Below, piece after piece: positions 34,726 through 43,897 of a stretch of DNA of 53,844 bases. How positions within the stretch are numbered: position 1 is the first letter of the stretch; every line of letters begins with the position of its first letter. Source of the stretch: JBPBQZ01 sp050955105 (lineage in GTDB: Bacteria; Pseudomonadota; Gammaproteobacteria; Burkholderiales; Burkholderiaceae); assembly GCA_050955105.1 (NCBI GenBank), contig JBPBQZ010000089.1, positions 1-53,844 of the forward strand. Direction: 5' to 3'. The notes beneath the pieces were generated by a model, which was given only the letters and a program-made list of their open reading frames with translations, was not told where the DNA came from and ran no database searches. The position numbers and the translations under genes are program-made.

Positions 34726-35694
34726 TCAACCGCGCGGATGATGCGCCGCGTGCAGCACTTTCAGCCGCTCGCGCGCCACGTGCGTGTAGATCTGCGTGGT
34801 TGAAATATCGGCGTGACCCAGCAGCATCTGCACCACTCGCAAGTCGGCGCCGTGATCCAGCAGATGCGTGGCGAAGGCATGACGCAGCGTATGCGGCGAC
34901 AAAGGCGCGCTGATGCCGGCCTTTGCAGCATGCCCTTTAATGAGATGCCAGAACGCTTGACGCGTCATGCCCTCGCCGCGGTTCGTCACGAACAAGGCAT
35001 CGGCGCCGCGGCCCGCCAGCAGCGCCGGACGGCCGCTTTGCAGATAGCGATTGATCCAGTCGCGCGCCTCGTCGCCGAACGGAATCAGGCGCTCTTTCGA
35101 GCCTTTGCCGACAACGCGCACGACACCTTCGTCGAGGCTCAATTCGACGGCCTTAAGGGTAATCAGTTCAGAAACGCGCAAGCCGCTGGCATACATCAAT
35201 TCGAGCATGGTGCGGTCGCGCAGGCCGCGCGGTGTTTCGACATCGGGCGCGCCAAGTAGAGCCTCGACCTGGCTTTCGGCAAGCGTCGAGGGAAAGCGCA
35301 TGGCCTGGCGGGCCGTCGCAATCCGCACCGACGGATCGGCATGCGCGCAACCTTCGCGCACCGCCCAGCGATAGAAGCGGCGGAATACCGAGAGGCGGCG
35401 GTTTGCCGTAGACGCCTTGTCGGCGCGGTGCGCGGAAATGTAAGCGGTCATCTCGACTTCGCCGGCCGCATCCAGCGTCGGACCGCCGCGCCCGGCTAGC
35501 CATTGTGCGAACAGCCGCATATCGCGGCGGTAGGCGTCGAGCGTGAGCTGCGCCAAGCCGTGTTCGAGCCAGAGCGCATCGCAGAATCGGTCGATCAAGC
35601 CAAGGCTGTGTGCCAGGGCGACGCGGGAAGCGGCGCTCTGTGCGGTAACGTCCGGCCTGGCAGGGCCGCTGTTTCCGGCGCTGGCGGCTTTCAA
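34726..35694 (-). CDS. xerD: Tyrosine recombinase XerD
   Basis: A 322-residue recombinase. The start is TTG at 35694, overlapping the ogt stop as TTGA, with GAAGGG upstream; no ATG gives a full N-terminal domain. The SAM-like N-terminal core-binding domain includes LWLEHGLAQLTLDAYRRDM. All catalytic residues are visible: Arg in ASGLRVSELITL, His and Arg in SPHTLRHAFATHLL, His in LLGHADISTTQ, and the nucleophile Tyr in IYTHV. With XerC it resolves chromosome dimers at dif. The order xerD-ogt and the absence of phage genes argue for the housekeeping XerD rather than an integrase. Confidence 0.94.
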   Translation of the reverse strand: MKAASAGNSGPARPDVTAQSAASRVALAHSLGLIDRFCDALWLEHGLAQLTLDAYRRDMRLFAQWLAGRGGPTLDAAGEVEMTAYISAHRADKASTANRRLSVFRRFYRWAVREGCAHADPSVRIATARQAMRFPSTLAESQVEALLGAPDVETPRGLRDRTMLELMYASGLRVSELITLKAVELSLDEGVVRVVGKGSKERLIPFGDEARDWINRYLQSGRPALLAGRGADALFVTNRGEGMTRQAFWHLIKGHAAKAGISAPLSPHTLRHAFATHLLDHGADLRVVQMLLGHADISTTQIYTHVARERLKVLHAAHHPRG

Positions 35695-36158
35695 TAGTCG
35701 AGCCCTTCGTGCTGCAGCAGCCAGCGTTTGACGTTGCGAAAATAGCCCTCTTCAGCGCTGTTGGCAAAACCGCCGATGCCGCCGGCGCTCACCACGCGAT
35801 GACAAGGAATGACGATCGGGAAATGGTTGGCGCCGCACGCCTGGCCAATTGCCCGTGGTGCGCTGGCAAGCGCGCGCGCCAGGCCACCGTAGGTAGCAAC
35901 CCGGCCGGCGGGAATCGCCTCGATTGCATCCCAGACGCGCCGCTGGAACGCCGTGCCGACGGGTTTCAGCCGCAGGCTGAAGGGATGGCTGGGCGACTGC
36001 AGATACTGCGTCAACTGATGCACCGCATCGCGCGCCGTCGCGTTCAAAGGATCGAGCGCGCCGAACGACGCCGGCAGATAAACGATTTCGGCAATCCAGT
36101 CGCCGGCCGTGCGCACCCCGATCTTGCCGAAGGGCGCATCCATCACGGCATCGAACAT
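35691..36158 (-). CDS. ogt: Methylated-DNA-protein cysteine methyltransferase
   Basis: A 155-residue DNA repair protein. ATG at 36158 lies inside the end of queG (16-base overlap). The active site IPCHRVV carries the acceptor Cys; the winged-helix DNA-binding part includes TAFQRRVWDAIEAIPAGRVATYG, shown in the AIEAIPAG and VATYGGLA blocks, and the C-terminal GGIGGFANSAEEG is typical. It removes methyl groups from O6-methylguanine in a single-turnover reaction. It has no N-terminal Ada regulatory domain, so it is the constitutive Ogt type. Confidence 0.94.
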   Translation of the reverse strand: MFDAVMDAPFGKIGVRTAGDWIAEIVYLPASFGALDPLNATARDAVHQLTQYLQSPSHPFSLRLKPVGTAFQRRVWDAIEAIPAGRVATYGGLARALASAPRAIGQACGANHFPIVIPCHRVVSAGGIGGFANSAEEGYFRNVKRWLLQHEGLDY

Positions 36159-37642
36159 GCTGTTTCCTTGTCAGAGTCGGCGCTGCCTTGCAACGCCCAT
36201 TCAACGTGCTCGCGCACCAACACGCTCGGGTCGTCGCGCCGCCGCGCGAGCGCTGCGATCAGCGCCCCCCGCGCGGCCGGTTGCCGCTCCGCGCGCAAGG
36301 CGTTGCCAAGCCCCACCGCCAGATTGCGCAGCCATTGTTCGTGGCCGATGCGGCGGATCGGACTGCCGGCCAGGCGTGTCTCGAAATCCTGCTCGGTCCA
36401 TTCGAACAACTGGGCAAGCGAAGCGCGCTCAAGGCCATTGCGCGGCTCGAAATCGTCGACCACCGCCACGCGTGCGAACTTGTTCCATGGACACACCAAT
36501 TGGCAATCGTCGCAGCCGTAAATACGGTTGCCGATGGCTTCGCGCATTACCTCGGGAATACTACCGCGGTGCTCGATCGTCAGGTAGGAAATGCAGCGGC
36601 GCGCATCCAGCAGATAGGGGGCGACGATGGCCTGCGTCGGGCAAACGTCGAGGCAGCGCGTGCAGTGGCCGCAAGAGCCGTCGGCAGTTTTGGAGGCCGT
36701 CTGCGAAGCCGCAGTGCCAGTGCCGGTGCCGTCAAAGGACACGTCCACTGCGGCATCCGAATCGGTAGACCGTGCACTCGGCCCAGCCGCCTCCACGGCA
36801 TCGGGCGCATTCAGATAGACCGGCGTCGGCGCCGCCCCGGCGCCTGCATGGAGCGGCAACGAAATATCAAGATAGATTTCGCCGAGGAAGAAAAACGACC
36901 CGGCCTCGCGATGCAACAGCAAGGTATGTTTGCCACGCCAGCCGAGCCCGGCGCGGCGCGCCAGCTCCACTTCCATCACCGGCGCGGAATCGGCGAATAC
37001 GCGATAGCCGAATGGCCCGATGTCGTCGGCGATCCGGTCGACCAGCCGCTGCAGCCGCTGTCGCATCACTTTGTGATAATCGCGGCCCCGCGCGTAGACC
37101 GAGACCACGGCCGCCGACGGATCGTGGAGCCGCTGCCATTCGGCATCACGCCAATCACGCGGCGGCCGGCGCGCCGCGCTCGCTTGAGCCGAGGCCGCGA
37201 GCGACGCCGGCAAGTAAGCCATGCGCACGCTCAGCACGCAAACGGTACCGGGCACCAACTCGGCCGGCCGTGCGCGCTTCATCCCATGTTTGACCATATA
37301 ATCCATCTGGCCATGAAACCCGGCAGCCAGCCATGCGGCAAGTCCGCGCTCAGCGTCATGCAGATCGATGTCGGCGACGCCCGTCGCGTCGAAACCCAGC
37401 GCTTGCGCCCACTCATCGATACGTTGCGCCAACGCCCGCCGGTCGATTCCGGCCGGCGTTGGGGGCGCCAGCGGGTGCGCGGCGCGGCGCGGCCTGATAG
37501 GCGCATCGCCCGAACCGAGCGGCGGGCCAGCGGCGTCAGGCGGCGGCGTTGTGCCGGGCGCAACGATCCGCTCGTCCTGATGCGTCGGCACATCAGTCCG
37601 CTCGGTCTCGAGCTTGTTCGGCAACGAATTCATCGTCGACAT
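36143..37642 (-). CDS. queG: Epoxyqueuosine reductase
   Basis: A 499-residue protein from ATG 37642, much longer than the usual 350-390. An unconserved Pro/Gly-rich N-terminal stretch of about 70 residues precedes the real domain start (RRALAQRIDEWAQALGFDATG). Cobalamin-binding landmarks include GRDYHKVMRQRL and WRGKHTLLLHREAGSFFFLG. Two 4Fe-4S clusters are bound by CGHCTRCLDVCP and CDDCQLVCPWNK. Between these halves lies a low-complexity insertion of about 50 residues (Ala/Ser/Thr/Asp-rich, roughly 264-318). It makes queuosine in tRNA from epoxyqueuosine. The start is only 8 bases from the divergent tsaE start. Confidence 0.9.
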   Translation of the reverse strand: MSTMNSLPNKLETERTDVPTHQDERIVAPGTTPPPDAAGPPLGSGDAPIRPRRAAHPLAPPTPAGIDRRALAQRIDEWAQALGFDATGVADIDLHDAERGLAAWLAAGFHGQMDYMVKHGMKRARPAELVPGTVCVLSVRMAYLPASLAASAQASAARRPPRDWRDAEWQRLHDPSAAVVSVYARGRDYHKVMRQRLQRLVDRIADDIGPFGYRVFADSAPVMEVELARRAGLGWRGKHTLLLHREAGSFFFLGEIYLDISLPLHAGAGAAPTPVYLNAPDAVEAAGPSARSTDSDAAVDVSFDGTGTGTAASQTASKTADGSCGHCTRCLDVCPTQAIVAPYLLDARRCISYLTIEHRGSIPEVMREAIGNRIYGCDDCQLVCPWNKFARVAVVDDFEPRNGLERASLAQLFEWTEQDFETRLAGSPIRRIGHEQWLRNLAVGLGNALRAERQPAARGALIAALARRRDDPSVLVREHVEWALQGSADSDKETACSMP

Positions 37643-37650
37643 TCTACGCA

Positions 37651-38253
37651 ATGCCTGTTTCGTTAAATCCGGTTTTATCCGATGCGGGCGCGCCGAGCGG
37701 CGGCACGGTCCGTCATTTCGAATTGCCCGACGCGGCCGCCACCGATGCGCTCGGCCAGCGCTTTGCGCGGGCGTTCCTGCGCGGGCGACAGCACGCGCAT
37801 CAAGCCGCCGTGGCCGCCGATGCGCCAAGCACCACGCAGGCACCACGCGCGCTGCAACTGAATCTGTACGGCGACCTGGGCGCCGGCAAGACCGCCTTTG
37901 TGCGCGCAGCGTTGCGCGCCCTCGGCTATGCTGGTCGCGTCAAAAGCCCCACTTACACGCTGGTCGAACCGTATCGCATCGACGACGCGCGCGCCGCGGA
38001 CGGCGGTTTCGACGTCTTTCATTTTGATTTATACCGATTTTCCGAGCCGACCGAATGGCTGGATTCGGGCTTCGACGAATATCTCGTGCGTGGCGCCCTA
38101 TGCCTGATCGAATGGCCGGATAAGGCGGGCGCGTGCCTCAAGCCTGCCGACTTGCAGTTGACCCTGACGCTGCCGCCGGACGACGTGTCCGGCCGGCGCG
38201 CATGCCTGCAAGCGCTTACCCCTCTCGGACAAGCATGCCTCGACCGATGTTGA
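37651..38253 (+). CDS. tsaE: tRNA threonylcarbamoyladenosine ATPase TsaE
   Basis: A 200-residue protein, longer than the typical 150-160 because of an N-terminal extension and a loop (residues 45-65, Ala-rich). Walker A GDLGAGKTAFVRA is near residue 75, SPTYTLVEPYR and the DLYRF strand follow, and the conserved LCLIEWPDKAG holds the catalytic Glu/Trp. TsaE works with TsaB and TsaD to form t6A at position 37 of ANN-decoding tRNAs. ATG 37651 has no visible ribosome site. The amidase gene starts inside its 3' end, a pairing also seen in E. coli (tsaE-amiB). Confidence 0.92.
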   Translation: MPVSLNPVLSDAGAPSGGTVRHFELPDAAATDALGQRFARAFLRGRQHAHQAAVAADAPSTTQAPRALQLNLYGDLGAGKTAFVRAALRALGYAGRVKSPTYTLVEPYRIDDARAADGGFDVFHFDLYRFSEPTEWLDSGFDEYLVRGALCLIEWPDKAGACLKPADLQLTLTLPPDDVSGRRACLQALTPLGQACLDRC

Positions 38254-39767
38254 TCAAACCGTTTCGCTCCATTGAATCCACCGCCGGCGCCTCGCACAAC
38301 TGGCGGCGACGCCAGATACTCGGGGCCGGCGTATCGACGCTGGCGCTAGCGTTGATGCCGCGCCTGGCGCATGCCAGTGCCGTGCTGGGCGTGCGCGTGT
38401 GGCCGGCGCGCGAGTACACGCGGGTCACCATCGAGTCCGATGCGCCGCTCGATTTCCAGTCGCGCCTGTTGCAAACCCCCGACCGCGTCGTGATCGACTT
38501 GAATGGCCTCGAACTCGACCAGCCGCTGAAAGATCTGGTGGCCAAGATCACGCCCAGCGATCCGCAAATACAGCAGGTACGCGTCGGCCAATATCAGCCG
38601 CATGTGGTGCGCCTGGTGATCGATCTGAAAACGGCGGTGAAGCCGCAAGCTTTCAATCTGACGCCGGTGGCAGGCTATCGCTATCGGCTGGTGTTCGATC
38701 TATATCCGGCCAATCCGCCCGACCCGCTGCTGGAACTGTTGGCGCGCACCGAAAGCAAGGAGCGCGATCTGCAGGCTGCGCCGACGCCGCCCACCACCAC
38801 GCTGGCCGGCCCGACGCTGCCGCCGCCCGATAATAGCGACGCTTTTTTCGACCGGTTCGCGGGCAAAGACCGCCAAGCGACCGATGGTGTCACGCAACCT
38901 TCCACCGTGAAGCCGCCAGTGACGCATCTGGCGCGGCAGAATCACGCGGTGCCGCCGGGCAAGGCGTTAGCCAAGACCGACACGCCGAATTCGAAAACAC
39001 TGGCCGACGCCGACACCTTTGGCTTCCGCACGCCGGGTAAGAGCCAGGGTCAGACGATGCGTCTATTGACGGTTGCCATCGATCCCGGTCACGGCGGCGA
39101 AGATCCGGGCGCGACCGGGCCGGACGGCACGCACGAAAAGCACGTGGCGCTGGATATCGGCAAACGCCTGCGCGCCAAGATCGATGCGCAGCCGAATATG
39201 CGTTCGATGATGACGCGCGACGACGATTTTTTTGTGCCGCTGAACGTGCGTGTGCAGAAGGCGCGTCATGTCAATGCGGACCTGTTCGTGTCGATCCACG
39301 CCGATGCCTTCATCACGCCGGCGGCGCGCGGCTCGTCGGTGTTCGCCTTGTCCGACCATGGCGCCTCGAGCACCACCGCGCGCTGGATGGCCAACAAGGA
39401 AAATTCATCGGATCTGATCGGCGGCGTCAACATCAAGGCCATCGACGAAAGCGTGTCGCGCATGCTGCTCGACATGTCGACCACCGCGCAGATCAAGGAC
39501 AGCCTGCGCTATGGCGATTATGTGCTGCAGGAAATCGGCACCATCAACAAGCTGCACAAGGGCAGTGTGGAGCAGGCGGGTTTTGCGGTGCTGAAGGCGC
39601 CGGACATTCCATCGGTGCTGGTCGAGACCGCTTTCATCAGCAACCCGGAGGAAGAAGCCAAGCTGGAGAACGAGGCCTATCGAGACCAGATGGCCGATGC
39701 GATTCTGCGCGGCATCAAGCGTTACTTCGCCGCGAATCCGCCGTTGGCGAAAAATCCGCAGGTTTAA
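38235..39767 (+). CDS. amiC: Periplasmic N-acetylmuramoyl-L-alanine amidase (AmiC type)
   Basis: A 510-residue protein whose start at 38235 (or 38247) overlaps the tsaE stop. Residues 20-48 are a Tat signal (RRRQILGAGVSTLALAL, then AHASA), as for AmiC. The AMIN domain (about 50-170) binds peptidoglycan at the septum. A Pro/Thr/Ala-rich linker (about 175-270) precedes the Amidase_3 domain with zinc ligands in AIDPGHGGEDPGA (His), HEKHVALDIG (Glu) and VSIHADAF (His), and the catalytic Glu in VLVETAFISNPEEE. It cleaves the amide bond between MurNAc and the peptide to split daughter cells and needs an EnvC/NlpD activator encoded elsewhere. Confidence 0.93.
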   Translation: MPRPMLIKPFRSIESTAGASHNWRRRQILGAGVSTLALALMPRLAHASAVLGVRVWPAREYTRVTIESDAPLDFQSRLLQTPDRVVIDLNGLELDQPLKDLVAKITPSDPQIQQVRVGQYQPHVVRLVIDLKTAVKPQAFNLTPVAGYRYRLVFDLYPANPPDPLLELLARTESKERDLQAAPTPPTTTLAGPTLPPPDNSDAFFDRFAGKDRQATDGVTQPSTVKPPVTHLARQNHAVPPGKALAKTDTPNSKTLADADTFGFRTPGKSQGQTMRLLTVAIDPGHGGEDPGATGPDGTHEKHVALDIGKRLRAKIDAQPNMRSMMTRDDDFFVPLNVRVQKARHVNADLFVSIHADAFITPAARGSSVFALSDHGASSTTARWMANKENSSDLIGGVNIKAIDESVSRMLLDMSTTAQIKDSLRYGDYVLQEIGTINKLHKGSVEQAGFAVLKAPDIPSVLVETAFISNPEEEAKLENEAYRDQMADAILRGIKRYFAANPPLAKNPQV

Positions 39768-39794
39768 CTCGTGACGCAGAGTCAGCGGCTAGCG

Positions 39795-40451
39795 CTAACG
39801 CCGCGCAGCCGCGATGCGCTGGCGCAAGACGCGCCAGCCGGCGCCGAGCACGAGCGGCACCACCGCCGCGGCAATGCCGATCAGCACAATGACGTTCAGA
39901 TACTGCCGCAGAAAAGGCAGGTTGCCGAAGTAGTAACCGGCCAGCACCAGCAATAACACCCAGGCCAGCGCACCGACAAAATTGAATAGCTGGAAGCGCA
40001 GAAAATTCATCGCCGACACGCCGGCGATGAATGGCGCGAAAGTGCGCACGACCGGCACGAAGCGCGCGAGCACGATGGTTTTGCCACCGTGACGTTGATA
40101 GAATTTGTGGCTTTTCTGCAGCGCCTTCTGGTCGAGAAAGCGCCACTTCGCTTCGAACACGCGCGGGCCGATCAACGTGCCGATCCAGTAATTCACCGAA
40201 TTGCCCAGGATTGCCGCGGCCAGCACGAGCAAGCACAGCGTCGCCATGTCCATATGTCCGGAAGCAACGAAAGCACCGCCTATGAACAGCAGCGAATCGC
40301 CAGGCAGGAACGGCAACACGACCAAGCCGGTTTCACAAAAAACAATCACGAACAGAATGCCGTAGACCCAATTACCGTATTGCTGAATGAAAAAACCAAG
40401 GCTTTTGTCGATATGCAGCAGCATGCCGAGCAGATGCAGCAGGGTGTCCAA
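39795..40451 (-). CDS. dedA: DedA family membrane protein
   Basis: A 218-residue inner-membrane protein. The start is TTG at 40451, with AAAGGA 6 bases upstream; a later ATG would remove the first helix. DedA landmarks are the re-entrant segment FCETGLVVLPFLPGDSLLF, the charged KWRFLDQK stretch, and FVPVVRTFAPFIAGVSAM with the conserved Arg and Pro residues. Family members move lipid carriers such as undecaprenyl phosphate across the inner membrane and support envelope integrity. It converges on amiC (27 bases apart) and diverges from mutL. Confidence 0.9.
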   Translation of the reverse strand: MDTLLHLLGMLLHIDKSLGFFIQQYGNWVYGILFVIVFCETGLVVLPFLPGDSLLFIGGAFVASGHMDMATLCLLVLAAAILGNSVNYWIGTLIGPRVFEAKWRFLDQKALQKSHKFYQRHGGKTIVLARFVPVVRTFAPFIAGVSAMNFLRFQLFNFVGALAWVLLLVLAGYYFGNLPFLRQYLNVIVLIGIAAAVVPLVLGAGWRVLRQRIAAARR

Positions 40452-40603
40452 GAAGCGGTCCTTTCAAAGTCTGCGACCGCCGAGGGCGGGCTCGCGAGCG
40501 GCGCGGCGCGCGCCCGCACAATCGGTAACGTCGCGCATGATACCCGATGAAATTATCAAAATCGCCGTTGCGCCGAACAAATCAACAGAGCGTACAGCCT
40601 CGC

Positions 40604-40609
40604 TATAAT
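40604..40609 (+). promoter_or_regulatory. -10 element immediately upstream of mutL
   Basis: TATAAT is a perfect -10 hexamer. With normal spacing transcription begins at 40616, exactly the A of the mutL ATG. A partial -35, TCAACA (40582-40587, 4/6), lies 16 bases upstream. Confidence 0.5.
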
Positions 40610-40615
40610 CGGCCC

Positions 40616-42835
40616 ATGTCAGAGATGCCAAAAAGCGCTTCGCGCGATGCCGAACCCGAGCCGACGTCACCCGTAGCGGGCGGCGCCGCAACGGCAAGCG
40701 TCGCCAGCCGCCGCGCGATCCTGCCGCTGCCCGATCGCCTGATCAGCCAGATCGCCGCCGGCGAAGTGGTCGAACGCCCGGCCTCGGTGGTAAAGGAATT
40801 ATTGGAAAACGCGCTCGACGCCGGCGCGCGCAATCTGCGCCTCACACTCGACGACGGCGGCATCAGCCGCATTTCCGTGGGCGATGACGGTAGCGGCATT
40901 GCCGCCGACGAATTGCCGCTGGCCTTGATGCGTCACGCCACCAGCAAGATCAGCTCGCTGGCCGAACTTGAAGCGGTTGCCACGCTCGGCTTTCGCGGCG
41001 AGGCGCTGGCGTCGATCGCCTCGGTCTCGCAGATGAGCGTGACCAGCCGCACCGCCGACGCACCGCACGCAGTAAAGATCGATGCGCACAGTGGCGTCAT
41101 TTCTCCCTCGGCCGGCGGCCAGGGCACGCAGATCGACGTGCGCGAGCTTTATTTCAATACACCGGCGCGCCGCAAGTTTCTGAAGAGCCAGCAGACCGAA
41201 TTCGGCCACTGCATGGAAATGGCGCGCCGCATGGCGCTGGCGCGGCCCGATGTGGCGCTTTCGGTGGTGCACAACGGCCGCGCGGTCGAGCACTGGAATG
41301 CCGCCGACCACGACCAGCGTGTCGCCAAAGTGCTGGGCGCCGATTTCGCCGGCGCGCATTTGCGGGTGGACGACGCGGCGGGCCCGCTGCGCTTATCCGG
41401 CTATGCGGGTCTGCCCACCGCCAGCCGCGGACGCGCCGACCAGCAGTATTTTTTCGTCAACGGCCGCTATGTGCGCGATCGCTTGCTCACGCACGCGCTG
41501 CGCGCCGCCTACGAAGACGTGCTGCACGGCGATCGCTATCCCGCCTATGTGCTACAGCTCGAACTACCGCCCGAAATGGTCGACGTGAACGTGCATCCTT
41601 CGAAGATCGAAGTGCGGTTTCGCGACTCCCGCGGCATTCACCAATTCGTTTTCCACGCGATAGCCCGAGCACTGGCGCGCCATGCGGGCGCGTCGCCCGA
41701 CACCACGCAGGGCGGCCACGCGGTCAGGCTCGGTGCAGCGGCCGCGGACGACGGGTCGGCACATGGCTTGGGCCATGCCGCGGATGGCGACGATCCCAAG
41801 CACCCCAGCGCCGCGGCGCACCAGGCGACGCTGGACCGAGGCGCGGCACGCAGTTGGAATTCCAGCGTGGGCGCTGGGAGCTATACGCAGCAGCCGCTGC
41901 CCATGCCAGCCCGCGGGATTGCCGCCGCTAGCGGCTTTCCATTCGGCGACGCGAACCGCCGTTCTCCGCCTTCGCAAGCCGCGTATGACGCATTTTTCGC
42001 GCGCTTGAATCCGCATAGCGACGCAGCGCGCTCGGAAGTGCGCGAGGACGTCGGGCCCAACCCATTCGCCCCCGACGCGACCGGGCTGCCTGACGCCACG
42101 ACGGCCCGCGACGGGCAGTCACCGAACCACAACAGCTCGTTTGCGAACCCCGCCGCATCCACCGATTCCGCAGACGCTATCGGCGCGCCGCCCCCGAGCG
42201 ACGACCCGACGCGCGGATTAACGTCCGGCTCGTCGTTGCCGACTGACGAAGACTATCCGCTGGGCTTTGCCATCGCGCAACTTCACGGCGTTTATGTGCT
42301 GGCGCAAAACACCCGCGGCCTCGTGCTCATCGACATGCACGCCGCGCACGAACGCATCCTCTACGAGCGCTTCAAGGAAGCCCTGGCGCATCGCGCGATC
42401 GACGTCCAGCCGCTGTTGATCCCCGTGACGCTGCCCGCTGATCCGATAGAAATCGGCACAGTCGAAGAGAACCTCGACACCTTGGCCGCGCTCGGCTTCG
42501 ATCTGCGGCCCTTGTCCCCTACTTCACTGGCGATCCGCGCGGTGCCGGCCTTGTTGAAAGATGCCGACTTGCCGGCATTGGCGCGTGCCTTGATTGCCGA
42601 CCTGCATGAAGTCGGCGGCTCGCGACTGCTGGCCGAACGGCAAAATGAAATTCTCGGCACACTGGCCTGCCATCACGCGGTGCGGGCGAATCGGCGCTTG
42701 GGCGTCGACGAAATGAATGCCTTGCTGCGGCAAATGGAGGCGACTGAACGCGCCGATCAATGCAATCACGGACGCCCAACCTGGTTTCAATTGACGCTGG
42801 CAGACCTCGATCGCTTGTTCATGCGCGGCCAGTAA
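40616..42835 (+). CDS. mutL: DNA mismatch repair protein MutL
   Basis: A 739-residue protein, longer than E. coli MutL (615). The start ATG 40616 is inferred from the -10 position; the conserved GHKL ATPase begins near residue 40 (LISQIAAGEVVERPASVVK with ELLENALDAGA). Further ATPase motifs are DDGSGI, HATSK and TLGFRGEAL. The N-terminal region ends with VNVHPSKIEVRF (about 320). Residues about 345-545 are a low-complexity linker rich in Ala, Ser, Pro, Gly and Asp. The dimerising C-terminal domain carries the endonuclease metal motif DMHAAHERILYE and CNHGRPTW, as in species that lack MutH. It coordinates strand cleavage in mismatch repair. miaA follows by about 13 bases. Confidence 0.94.
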   Translation: MSEMPKSASRDAEPEPTSPVAGGAATASVASRRAILPLPDRLISQIAAGEVVERPASVVKELLENALDAGARNLRLTLDDGGISRISVGDDGSGIAADELPLALMRHATSKISSLAELEAVATLGFRGEALASIASVSQMSVTSRTADAPHAVKIDAHSGVISPSAGGQGTQIDVRELYFNTPARRKFLKSQQTEFGHCMEMARRMALARPDVALSVVHNGRAVEHWNAADHDQRVAKVLGADFAGAHLRVDDAAGPLRLSGYAGLPTASRGRADQQYFFVNGRYVRDRLLTHALRAAYEDVLHGDRYPAYVLQLELPPEMVDVNVHPSKIEVRFRDSRGIHQFVFHAIARALARHAGASPDTTQGGHAVRLGAAAADDGSAHGLGHAADGDDPKHPSAAAHQATLDRGAARSWNSSVGAGSYTQQPLPMPARGIAAASGFPFGDANRRSPPSQAAYDAFFARLNPHSDAARSEVREDVGPNPFAPDATGLPDATTARDGQSPNHNSSFANPAASTDSADAIGAPPPSDDPTRGLTSGSSLPTDEDYPLGFAIAQLHGVYVLAQNTRGLVLIDMHAAHERILYERFKEALAHRAIDVQPLLIPVTLPADPIEIGTVEENLDTLAALGFDLRPLSPTSLAIRAVPALLKDADLPALARALIADLHEVGGSRLLAERQNEILGTLACHHAVRANRRLGVDEMNALLRQMEATERADQCNHGRPTWFQLTLADLDRLFMRGQ

Positions 42836-42848
42836 GGTAGTGCGGACG

Positions 42849-43865
42849 GTGAGCGATGCACGGCCTGTGATTCCCTGCCTGCTCGGCCCCACCGCCGCGG
42901 GCAAGACCGCGGCGGCACTGGCGTTCGCGGTGCAACGCGGCGACGTCGAGATCGTCAGTGTCGATTCGGCGCTCGTCTACCGCGGCATGGATATCGGCAC
43001 AGCCAAACCTGACGCCGCCGAACGCGCCGTTGCGCCCCATCATTTGATCGATCTCATCGAGCCTGAAGAGCGCTATTCGGCGGCGAATTTCCGCGACGCC
43101 GCGCTCAACGCGATCGCCGACATCCGCGCACGCGGACGTCTGCCGCTGCTGGTCGGGGGCACCTTGCTGTACTACCGCGCGCTGACCGGCGGTCTGGCCA
43201 GCCTGCCCGCGGCCGACGCCACCGTGCGCGCGGGGCTCGACGCACGCGCGGCAGAGGAAGGCTGGCCCGCGTTGCACGCTGAACTGGCACGGCATGATCC
43301 GGCAACGGCCGCGCGTCTGGCACCGAACGACGCACAGCGCATTCAGCGGGCATTGGAAATATGGATGTTGACCGGCACGCCGATGTCGACGCTTATCGCC
43401 AACGCGCCCGGGCCGTTGAAGCCGCGCGAGGCATCCGTCACTGGATCGACATCGGCGGCGCCGAGCACAGCGGACGTCGCTGCGGCCACGGCGCCCTATC
43501 GCTACGCACCCGTCTCGCTGGAACCCTCCGACCGCGCGGTATTGCACGCGCGCATCGCCAGGCGTTTCGAGGCAATGCTCAAAGCAGGGTTGGTCGACGA
43601 AGTACGGCGGCTACGACAGCGGCCGCAGTTGCAGGCATCCATGCCGTCGATGCGTTGCGTCGGCTATCGGCAAGCCTGGGAATACCTGGACGGCGCCATC
43701 GATGCCACCGCGTTGACAGAGCAAGGCATCGCTGCTACGCGCCAGCTTTGCAAGCGGCAGTTGACTTGGCTGCGCTCGATGCCCGAGCGCATCGTCATCG
43801 ACTGTTGCGCGCCAGACGCGACCGAGCGCGCCGTCGATGCGCTGCGGACCACCCTGACGAGCTAG
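42849..43865 (+). CDS. miaA: tRNA dimethylallyltransferase
   Basis: A 338-residue enzyme from GTG 42849 (AAGG 11 bases upstream); GTG 42840 is an alternative three codons earlier. The P-loop GPTAAGKTAAAL is near residue 13, DSALVYRGMDIGTAKP binds the prenyl donor and tRNA, and LVGGTLLYYRAL follows. Near residues 188-215 an Ala/Ser/Thr-rich insertion (SVTGSTSAAPSTADVAAATA) interrupts the region before YRYAPVSLEP. The C-terminal SMRCVGYRQAWEYLDG and CKRQLTWLRSM blocks are intact. It adds dimethylallyl to A37 of tRNAs reading UNN codons. mutL-miaA adjacency is the same as in E. coli. Confidence 0.94.
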   Translation: MSDARPVIPCLLGPTAAGKTAAALAFAVQRGDVEIVSVDSALVYRGMDIGTAKPDAAERAVAPHHLIDLIEPEERYSAANFRDAALNAIADIRARGRLPLLVGGTLLYYRALTGGLASLPAADATVRAGLDARAAEEGWPALHAELARHDPATAARLAPNDAQRIQRALEIWMLTGTPMSTLIANAPGPLKPREASVTGSTSAAPSTADVAAATAPYRYAPVSLEPSDRAVLHARIARRFEAMLKAGLVDEVRRLRQRPQLQASMPSMRCVGYRQAWEYLDGAIDATALTEQGIAATRQLCKRQLTWLRSMPERIVIDCCAPDATERAVDALRTTLTS

Positions 43866-43897
43866 CGCGCGCCGGGGCGGCCAACCCTGCCCAATGC

